This document shows positions 1-5,277 of a stretch of 5,963 bases of DNA, piece after piece. The notes beneath the pieces are model-generated. The model did no database searches, was not told the DNA's origin, and saw nothing but the letters and a program-made list of their open reading frames with translations. Each line of letters starts with the position of its first letter. The stretch's first letter is position 1. This DNA comes from Leptospiraceae bacterium (GTDB lineage Bacteria; Spirochaetota; Leptospiria; Leptospirales; Leptonemataceae). The position numbers and the translations under genes were made by a program. The stretch is taken from assembly GCA_020440935.1 (NCBI GenBank), contig JAGRNC010000173.1, positions 1-5,963 on the forward strand. Reading direction: 5' to 3'.

Positions 1-102
1 GGCAACCTGCTTCCGGGGCATGGGGGCATACTCGATCGGATCGATTCCCTCACATTCACCGCGCCGCTATTCTTTCATTTTCTGTACTACTTCAGGTATT
101 AG
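1..102 (+). CDS. cdsA: Phosphatidate cytidylyltransferase, C-terminal end (partial)
   Basis: This is the 3' end of a gene entering from the left; frame 1 gives 33 residues and a TAG stop. CdsA is an integral membrane enzyme that makes CDP-diacylglycerol from phosphatidic acid and CTP, the branch point of phospholipid synthesis. The visible peptide begins GNLLPGHGGILDRIDS, which fits the end of the CdsA signature (KDxGxxLPGHGGxxDRxD), including the conserved His-Gly-Gly and the Asp-Arg-x-Asp acidic residues. A hydrophobic, aromatic-rich tail (FTAPLFFHFLYYF) follows, as expected for the last membrane segment. The gene converges on the aminotransferase at 201; the 98 bases between them hold no clear terminator. 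The call is firm despite the short length because the signature is specific. Confidence 0.9.
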   Translation, partial: GNLLPGHGGILDRIDSLTFTAPLFFHFLYYFRY

Positions 103-200
103 GCCGCGTTGGAACTTCGGAAACCCTTGTGCCACCATTTTGAATTGGGCCCGAAGAGCGACCGACAGCGTACAATGTAGTTAGATGCAGATCGACGAAT

Positions 201-1313
201 TCAGCCGTAGAACGCTTTTACCGCATCTACAACTTCGTCGACCTCTTCGCTTCGCATATACGGAAATAGAGGTAGATTCAATACGCTCTTGCAGATTCGT
301 TCGGCATTTTCCCCGCCCACCTTTCCTTTCAGAAATTTGGGGGATGCATCTTGCTGAGACATGGGGCCCGGATAAACGATACCGCAGCCTATGCCCTTTT
401 CTTTCATAGACTTCTCGAGATCGGGGCGCCGGGCTTCGTCTACGATCAATACGTTCAAATAACCGTTTTCCAGGTAACCGGCGGGAGCATTCACCACCCG
501 AATGGGCAGGTTTGCCAGTTTTTCGCGGTACTGGTTCGCGACAGCGCGGCGGCTCTTAAGGCGCGCCTCCAGATGGGGAAAGCTTAGATTCAGAAAGGCC
601 GCCTGAAAGGAATCCATTCGCGAATTCCAACCGACAAGGCCATAGGAATAATGCGTGGTGCGACCGTGGTTTTCCAGACTGCGAATGCGCGAGGCAAACT
701 CATCGTCAGAAGTGAGCACTGCACCTGCATCGCCTGCGGCGCCAAATACTTTGGCCGGGTAGAAACTAATGGTGGAGATTTGCGCATTCGCGTAGATGGA
801 CTGTCCATCTTTTTGTACGCCGAATGCCTGTGCGCCATCTTCAATGAGCACAATGTTTTGCTCCAGGGCATACTTGCGAAATTCTTCCAGACGCCCACTT
901 CCCCATCCATAGAGGTGAACAATGAAGGCAGCTTTGGGTTTGTACTTTTCGCAGGCTTCTTTGAATCGATCAAAGTCAAGCTGCAGATCTTCCGCCGATA
1001 CATCCACCGTAACCGGGTCGGCGCCAACGTTAACTACAGCTTCAAAGGTTGCCCAGAAGGTTAGATCCGGAACCAGGACAATGTCTCCGCGTTCCACTCC
1101 TGCGCCACGGAGAGCAAGTTGCAATGCATCTGTTCCATTCGCGCAACCGATTGCATGCTTGACCCCGCAATAGTCGCGAAGGGTGGATTCGATGGCCTCA
1201 ATCTCTGGACCTCCGATAAAGCGTGTATTTTCGGATAGATCCCGGACTTTCTCCATCCAGGAGTCGATGAAACCATCTTCAAAGCGTTTCAGATCAATAA
1301 AGGGAACGGACAT
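201..1313 (-). CDS. DegT/DnrJ/EryC1-family PLP-dependent aminotransferase
   Basis: This is a 370-residue cytoplasmic fold-type I aminotransferase, the normal length for the family. Members usually transfer an amino group from glutamate to a keto-sugar nucleotide during amino-sugar or O-antigen synthesis. Visible landmarks are the N-terminal VPFIDLKR, NGTDALQLAL (59-68, phosphate-binding turn), IEDGAQAFG (157-165, with Asp159 for the pyridine nitrogen and Gln162), and SFYPAKVFGAAGDAGAV (183-199, with the Schiff-base Lys188). The YPGPMSQQ segment (314-321) stands where relatives often have YPxPLHxQ, and LNVLIV (286-291) lacks the usual HxF/Y pattern, so the sugar substrate cannot be named. The ATG has a modest ribosome site (GGCAGG, 5 bases upstream). 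It starts 14 bases after the STAS gene stop, so the two are probably cotranscribed. A secondary-metabolite or cofactor role is possible. Confidence 0.9.
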   Translation of the reverse strand: MSVPFIDLKRFEDGFIDSWMEKVRDLSENTRFIGGPEIEAIESTLRDYCGVKHAIGCANGTDALQLALRGAGVERGDIVLVPDLTFWATFEAVVNVGADPVTVDVSAEDLQLDFDRFKEACEKYKPKAAFIVHLYGWGSGRLEEFRKYALEQNIVLIEDGAQAFGVQKDGQSIYANAQISTISFYPAKVFGAAGDAGAVLTSDDEFASRIRSLENHGRTTHYSYGLVGWNSRMDSFQAAFLNLSFPHLEARLKSRRAVANQYREKLANLPIRVVNAPAGYLENGYLNVLIVDEARRPDLEKSMKEKGIGCGIVYPGPMSQQDASPKFLKGKVGGENAERICKSVLNLPLFPYMRSEEVDEVVDAVKAFYG

Positions 1314-1327
1314 GTATGCCTGCCAGG

Positions 1328-1705
1328 TTATTCGCCGGAAGCTACCGCTTCCAGGGCTTCTTCAAGAGTAGGGTAGAGCTTCAATTCGGGGGGTAAATCC
1401 ATCAACCCAAAAACCTTGCGTAGAAAGCTATGGATGCCGCCAATGATTAGCCGACCGCCATTTTCGCGGGCGCGGTAATGGATCGAGAATAAAATTGCCA
1501 CACCTGTAGAGTTGATATAATCGAGATCGGTGAGATCAAAGATCATACTCTGTCCGGTGCTCTCCAGGAGTTTGTAGAACTTGCGGTTGAAGTCCTGTGA
1601 GTTAGAATTTGTAATTCGGCCGGTAAGTTTTACAACTCGGATGGAGTTACCCCCGAGCTCTTTTTCCTCAACTCCGACCTTTAGTTCCGGAAATTCAAGC
1701 TCCAA
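1328..1705 (-). CDS. STAS-domain protein, anti-sigma factor antagonist type
   Basis: This 125-residue single-domain protein has the size and pattern of SpoIIAA/RsbV-type STAS proteins. These bind an anti-sigma or other partner protein and are switched off when a kinase phosphorylates a conserved serine. A beta-rich N-terminus (residues 1-31) leads to IFDLTDLDYINSTGVAIL (55-72); Ser66 sits where SpoIIAA has its phosphorylated serine, and Asn65 replaces the usual Asp before it. Helices 75-82 and 93-101 and the C-terminal LEEALEAV helix complete the fold. The start is TTG at 1705-1703. It has a strong GGGGAGG site six bases upstream, and an in-frame TGA (1723-1721) lies six codons before it, so no longer reading is possible. 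No kinase, phosphatase or sigma factor is in the window, so its partner is unknown. The downstream aminotransferase is probably cotranscribed. Confidence 0.88.
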   Translation of the reverse strand: MELEFPELKVGVEEKELGGNSIRVVKLTGRITNSNSQDFNRKFYKLLESTGQSMIFDLTDLDYINSTGVAILFSIHYRARENGGRLIIGGIHSFLRKVFGLMDLPPELKLYPTLEEALEAVASGE

Positions 1706-1872
1706 AGGAAGCCTCCCCGTTCATCCTGTTATTGGACGAAATAAAGCTGGGTTGCAACTTGCGAGTATGGAAATCCGAAGCGCTCATCCGCATTATTATG
1801 ACTGCAATCTTCATATCTATCTGTCTATTTCAGCGACCCGAAACTTCCCGTGGAGTCCGGTCCAGGGCGCTT
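1706..1872 (-). other. Gap between the LigD_N-like gene and the STAS gene
   Basis: These 167 bases separate the hom cluster from the STAS-aminotransferase pair and may carry the promoter of the pair. I found no convincing -35/-10 pair and no hairpin followed by T residues, so read-through from hom is equally possible. The minus strand contains a CATAAT hexamer (a one-mismatch -10 look-alike) without a good -35. It also contains most of a 39-codon ATG frame (1814-1695) that runs into the STAS start in another frame; see findings. The only well-supported element is the STAS ribosome site. Confidence 0.4.
1712..1718 (-). promoter_or_regulatory. Shine-Dalgarno site for the STAS gene (TTG start)
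   Basis: On the minus strand this reads GGGGAGG, a near-perfect anti-16S match, followed by a 6-base spacer (CTTCCT) and TTG. It decides the start of the STAS gene: there is no in-frame ATG nearby, and an in-frame stop lies just upstream. Confidence 0.7.
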
Positions 1873-2238
1873 CTATGGCTCGGCCTGTACCAAGAACCAC
1901 AGTTTTTCTGGCCACGGTTCAGACCGAAAAGAAAAAAATATCTCTCCATCCAGCCCGTTTTCCACCGATCCCCGGTTGCCGGCTATTGGACCTGTATACG
2001 TTAGATACAACCGACGGTGATCTTTTTTCCGCAATAGTTTGTACTGAAAGCAATTTGGTTCCAGGAAGGCAAGCCTTTCGACCAGTAGGCGGAAGCCTTT
2101 GATGTTCATTGCAAGAATCTGCTGCAAATCGTTCTGACTCATACCGTAAGTCGGAACAGGATCTTCTCCGGTATCTAGAAACAGATCTCCGTGGAATTCC
2201 GCTTCCGTAAGCCGGTGCAATGCCAGCCGAAAACGCAA
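1873..2238 (-). CDS. Small stand-alone LigD N-terminal (phosphoesterase)-like protein
   Basis: A 121-residue soluble protein with no signal peptide or membrane segment. From memory of the family, two blocks resemble the 3'-phosphoesterase domain found at the N-terminus of bacterial ligase LigD and in short single-domain relatives. FHGDLFLDTGE (15-25) matches the LHxDxxLE-type strand with a His-x-Asp pair (His16, Asp18). DHRRLYLTYTGPIAGNRGSV (73-92) matches the DHxxxY...EGxxxGxxGxV block, with His74 and Tyr78 spaced as the LigD catalytic His and Tyr. His8 could be the remaining metal ligand, but its spacing is unusual and the LigD catalytic Arg position is Phe20, so activity is uncertain. The gene abuts the hom stop (TAA then TTG) and has its ribosome site inside the end of hom, so it is surely translated with hom. 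If the homology is wrong, this is a conserved hypothetical. Confidence 0.65.
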   Translation of the reverse strand: MRFRLALHRLTEAEFHGDLFLDTGEDPVPTYGMSQNDLQQILAMNIKGFRLLVERLAFLEPNCFQYKLLRKKDHRRLYLTYTGPIAGNRGSVENGLDGEIFFSFRSEPWPEKLWFLVQAEP

Positions 2239-3516
2239 TTAATGCCTCCCGGGCTCCTCCAGTCGAAGCGCCACGGAAGGACCGTGCACAATGTCCAGAG
2301 AATTGATTCTGGTAAGGGCCTTCTCCAGCTGGCTTTCCCGGGCATCATGAGTCAGTATGACCACATCAACGGGTTCCGGACCTTCTTCCTGATGCATGGA
2401 GGCAATGGAAATCTCCTGAACAGCAAGCTCATGCGCAATGGAGGCCAGTACCCCGGCCTGGTCCACTGTGCGAAAACGCAAGTAAAAGCGATAAAGAGCA
2501 TCCTCGGATGCGCGCACCGCCTTGCCGCTGGAAAGCCATACTTCAGGACTAGAGGCGGGCCGAGCCAGCGCAGCAATGTCTCCAAGCACAGCCGATGCGG
2601 TGGGAAAGGCTCCCGCACCCCGGCCCACAATCATGGTTGAGCCCGAGTATTTATCGTCGGTAAATAATGCGTTATTTTCTTCTTCCACCGAGGCCAGAAG
2701 ATGATCCTGTGCAATCAATGCAGGATGCACGCGAAGCAAATAACCGTCCCCGTCCTTTCGCGCCACCGCCAGTAATCGAATCACTCTTCCCATGCGAAGG
2801 GCCATAGCATGATCCAGCGGACTTAGTTCGGTAATTCCTTCGACTTTGATGTCCTTTTCCTGAACCAGATGATCAAAAGCCAGTGAGGAAAGAATGGCCA
2901 GCTTTTGGGCGGCATCGCGGCCGCTTACATCAAATGTAGGATCTGCTTCGGCAAAGCCTTTTTCCTGTGCGATTTGCAATGCCTCTTCGTAAGGCATGCC
3001 TTCTTTTTGCATTCGAGTAATAATGAAATTGCAGGTGCCATTGAGAATTCCAAACATCTCATGGATATCGCTGCCCACCCATACGCGGCGCATATTTCGG
3101 ATTACCGGTAGCGCCCCGGCCACGGCAGCTTCAAAGCCTATGCCGCAGTTCTTCGCCCTCGCGAGCTCGAATATTTCTGCTCCATGATTGGCGAGCAATG
3201 CCTTATTCGCAGTCACTACGCTCTTACCGGACTCCAGAGCCGATAGGACCCATTGACGTGCAGGCTCCAGGCCGCCTACCAGTTCGACGATAATATCGAT
3301 ATCGTTTCTTGCGATGACCCCTTGCGGATCATCGGTGACATCGAAGTCCTGATTCTGTAGATGCGCTTTCTTCTGCCAGGATCGGTCGGCCACAGCAACA
3401 ATGCGAATCTGCACTCCGATTCGGCGTTCCAGAACGCTGCGCTGCTGCGCAATAAGATCGATCAAACCGCCCCCGACGGTACCGCCTCCAAGAATTCCGA
3501 TGCGCACTTCCTTCAT
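2239..3516 (-). CDS. hom: Homoserine dehydrogenase, monofunctional with C-terminal ACT domain
   Basis: This cytoplasmic enzyme reduces aspartate semialdehyde to homoserine with NAD(P)H, the committed step towards threonine and methionine. I start it at ATG 3516 (MKEVRIGILGGG), giving 425 residues, typical of the monofunctional ACT-bearing form. The frame stays open to 3657, but those 47 extra codons are low-complexity, mostly overlap the upstream gene, and precede the point where the Rossmann fold must begin. Landmarks are the GGGTVGGG nucleotide loop (10-17), VTANKALLA with catalytic-site Lys105 (101-109), FEAAVAGALPVI (128-139), GILNGTCNFI (157-166), and the family signature AQEKGFAEADPTFDVSGRD running to Lys205, with Asp201 and Lys205 as the catalytic pair. 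An ACT domain (about 342-425) suggests amino-acid feedback control, probably by threonine. The ribosome site is weak. It lies 13 bases after the small upstream gene and abuts the 121-residue gene downstream. Confidence 0.95.
   Translation of the reverse strand: MKEVRIGILGGGTVGGGLIDLIAQQRSVLERRIGVQIRIVAVADRSWQKKAHLQNQDFDVTDDPQGVIARNDIDIIVELVGGLEPARQWVLSALESGKSVVTANKALLANHGAEIFELARAKNCGIGFEAAVAGALPVIRNMRRVWVGSDIHEMFGILNGTCNFIITRMQKEGMPYEEALQIAQEKGFAEADPTFDVSGRDAAQKLAILSSLAFDHLVQEKDIKVEGITELSPLDHAMALRMGRVIRLLAVARKDGDGYLLRVHPALIAQDHLLASVEEENNALFTDDKYSGSTMIVGRGAGAFPTASAVLGDIAALARPASSPEVWLSSGKAVRASEDALYRFYLRFRTVDQAGVLASIAHELAVQEISIASMHQEEGPEPVDVVILTHDARESQLEKALTRINSLDIVHGPSVALRLEEPGRH
2245..2250 (-). 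promoter_or_regulatory. Shine-Dalgarno site inside the hom 3' end (for TTG start)
   Basis: The minus strand reads GGGAGG, then CAT TAA (the last codon and stop of hom), then TTG. The 6-base spacing equals that of the STAS gene, and the position supports translational coupling of the 121-residue gene to hom. It also explains why the downstream protein begins at TTG rather than at an internal ATG. Confidence 0.65.
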
Positions 3517-3529
3517 GAAACGAACAGCC

Positions 3530-3763
3530 CTAGGCCCGGGTCCCCTGCCCTTGATCTGCGCTTTCTTCTTTTGGCGGATTTTCGTTACGTCGACGTCGAC
3601 CTCTGTTTGGCAGGTCACGGAGTAGCTCTTCAAGCCGCCGCTGCGCCCCTTTATCATTTCTTACCTGGTTTACCACGCTCCTGGGGTAGGACTCGGGGTA
3701 ATTGTGGATATTGAGTAGCTCAATATCGTCCAGTTCCAGTGCTTCAGCTTTCTTGCGCGCCAT
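3530..3763 (-). CDS. Small hypothetical protein upstream of hom
   Basis: I do not recognise this 77-residue protein. It begins MARKKAEALELDDIELLNIH; the first half (about 9-45) is acidic, then well structured in appearance, with a NYPESYPRSVVNQVR stretch. A probable helix (QRRLEELLRDL) follows, then a strongly basic Arg cluster (about 56-61) and a polar, probably disordered tail. It has no signal peptide or membrane segment, so it is probably cytoplasmic; the basic patch could bind nucleic acid, but that is only inference. ATG 3763 was chosen; an in-frame TTG at 3784 would add seven residues, and neither has a good ribosome site. It is the first gene of the hom cluster, 13 bases before hom. 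Its sequence looks more protein-like than the overlapping hom-frame extension, which supports it being the real reading there. Confidence 0.65.
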   Translation of the reverse strand: MARKKAEALELDDIELLNIHNYPESYPRSVVNQVRNDKGAQRRLEELLRDLPNRGRRRRNENPPKEESADQGQGTRA

Positions 3764-3848
3764 AGATCTACGGGAACAGGCCAACAGCGCGCAACTCAGT
3801 CAAGTCAATTCGACCGGTTTTTCTTGACACAATCGATGTAGAGGACAC
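3764..3848. promoter_or_regulatory. Divergent intergenic region with inverted repeat
   Basis: These 85 bases lie between the leftward hom cluster and the rightward transporter, so at least two promoters are expected at or near here. A perfect 6-base inverted repeat, GTCAAG (3799-3804) and CTTGAC (3823-3828), has 18 bases between its arms, with a small ACCGGT palindrome inside (3813-3818). On the plus strand TTGACA (3824-3829) is a consensus -35, but the stretch 17 bases on (ACTTGA) is no -10 and overlaps the transporter start. I therefore do not assign a promoter. The repeat could be an operator or chance. Confidence 0.3.
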
Positions 3849-5276
3849 TTGAGATGTGTGAACCTTTTCTCTGCCGCGGAGCGCGCCCTTAAAAGAATCT
3901 ATGCCCCGGCAAAAGCGATACCGCCCCTACCCGATTCTGAAATGGCCTCGAGATACCCGGCCATGCGCTGGCAAATCCTTGAGTCAACATTCCTGGGATA
4001 CGCTACGTTTTACCTGGTTCGCAACAACCTGGCCCCTGCAGCCGTCTCGCTGAGCACCGCCTTACATTATGATAACACCATGTTGGGAACTTTAACCAGC
4101 GTAACTGCCATAAGCTACGGACTGGGAAAATTCTTGATGGGAAGCATTTCCGATCGCAGTAACCCCAGGTTCTTCATGGCTACCGGCCTCATTTTAAGCG
4201 CAATCTGCAATTTTCTGTTTGGAATGTCCTCTAACTTTGAAACGCATCTGTTTCTCTGGTCATTCAACGGATTCTTTCAGGGAATGGGATGGGCGCCTTG
4301 CGGTAGAAGCCTGGGGCACTGGTTTGCGGTCAAAGAACGGGGCACAATCTTTGGACTCTGGAATATCGCGCACAACGTGGGCGGGGCTTCCATCGGATGG
4401 CTTTCGGCTTATCTGGCCAAGAACATGGGCTGGGAGAATGCATTCATTATACCAGGAATCATCGCTCTGGTTGGTGCAGTATACCTGTTGATTCGACTGC
4501 GAGATACTCCGCAATCTCTTGGCCTACCTCCTATTGAAAAGTATGTGCGCTTGCATCCCGACAAATTGCTGGACTTTGCAAGCAAGAAGACTCCCGAAGA
4601 GGTGGCTGCCGAAAAGGACGAAGACCATGAAGTGCTACACCATCCGGCAGTGGACGATCCGGAACGAGAGTTGGGCACCAGGGAACTGTTCGTAGAGTAT
4701 ATTCTAAAGAACCCGGCGCTCTGGGTTTTTGCCTTCTGCAATTTTTTTGTCTACATTATAAGGTACAGCCTTATTGATTTTGGGCCCAAGTTCCTGCACG
4801 ACGCAAAAGGCGCCAGCATCGTTAGTGGGGGCGGAAGCACGGTAATCTATGAAGTGGCGGGCATTTTCAGTACAATTATTATTGGCTGGCTTTCGGATCG
4901 TCTGGGCGGCCGTCGGGGTATGGTGTCTCTTCTCTGCCTGATTCCGATCTTTGTTTCGCTGGTTGCCATTATTATGATTCCAGAGGGTCATTTGAACTGG
5001 GACCTATTCTTCTTTGGTGTCATTGGATTCTTCATATATCCACCGGTAATGCTTCTGGGCCTGGCGGGCCTGGACTTTACTTCCAAGAAGGCAGTGGGTG
5101 CGGCAGCGGGATTCATTGGCCTATTTGGCTACATGGGCCGGACCGTCCAGGGGACCGGACTGGGTTGGATGGCCGATAACTACGGATGGGTTCCCGCTTT
5201 GAGCGCCGTCGGCGTTTGCATCGTCATGGCCATTCTGCTGCTTTCCCTTACCTGGAACCTGCGACCGCGCAACTGA
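3849..5276 (+). CDS. glpT: OPA-family organophosphate:phosphate antiporter, GlpT-like
   Basis: This is a 12-helix major facilitator of the organophosphate:Pi antiporter family, 475 residues (E. coli GlpT has 452). It should import glycerol-3-phosphate or a related sugar phosphate across the inner membrane in exchange for phosphate. It follows GlpT closely: RWQILESTFLGYATFYLVRNN (40-60), GKFLMGSISDRSNPR (92-106), GFFQGMGWAPCGR (141-153), WNIAHNVGG (171-179), and YIIRYSLIDF (302-311). Arg57, Lys94, His175 and Arg305 match the substrate-site Arg45, Lys80, His165 and Arg269 of GlpT; the Lys beside the first Arg is Asn58 here. The cytoplasmic loop between helices 6 and 7 (about 225-285) is longer and highly charged. 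The start is uncertain: TTG 3849 is used, with GTG 3858 as alternative and AGAGG at 3840-3844. The substrate may be a hexose phosphate, given the epimerase neighbour. Confidence 0.88.
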   Translation: MRCVNLFSAAERALKRIYAPAKAIPPLPDSEMASRYPAMRWQILESTFLGYATFYLVRNNLAPAAVSLSTALHYDNTMLGTLTSVTAISYGLGKFLMGSISDRSNPRFFMATGLILSAICNFLFGMSSNFETHLFLWSFNGFFQGMGWAPCGRSLGHWFAVKERGTIFGLWNIAHNVGGASIGWLSAYLAKNMGWENAFIIPGIIALVGAVYLLIRLRDTPQSLGLPPIEKYVRLHPDKLLDFASKKTPEEVAAEKDEDHEVLHHPAVDDPERELGTRELFVEYILKNPALWVFAFCNFFVYIIRYSLIDFGPKFLHDAKGASIVSGGGSTVIYEVAGIFSTIIIGWLSDRLGGRRGMVSLLCLIPIFVSLVAIIMIPEGHLNWDLFFFGVIGFFIYPPVMLLGLAGLDFTSKKAVGAAAGFIGLFGYMGRTVQGTGLGWMADNYGWVPALSAVGVCIVMAILLLSLTWNLRPRN

Positions 5277-5277
5277 A

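Noticed and set aside
67..139. Minus-strand 23-codon ATG frame ending in KMKE then TAG.
   Set aside because: It overlaps the well-supported cdsA 3' end on the other strand, has no clear ribosome site, and resembles nothing I recognise.
115..156. CTTCGG...CCGAAG inverted repeat with CCC/GGG inside, a candidate terminator between the convergent cdsA and aminotransferase genes.
   Set aside because: The loop is about 20 bases, the stem is interrupted, and no T-run follows on either strand.
651..1064. Plus-strand 137-codon frame inside the aminotransferase.
   Set aside because: It lies wholly antisense to a gene with clear PLP-enzyme motifs and is best explained as a mirror frame.
1581..2102. 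Plus-strand open frame of 173 codons across the STAS start, the gap and the 121-residue gene.
   Set aside because: It is antisense to two better-supported genes, has no domain-like pattern and no good ribosome site; it is a shadow frame.
3824..3852. TTGACA with a putative -10 at 3847-3852 as the transporter promoter.
   Set aside because: The hexamer at the right spacing (ACTTGA) matches the -10 consensus at only one position and overlaps the start codon.
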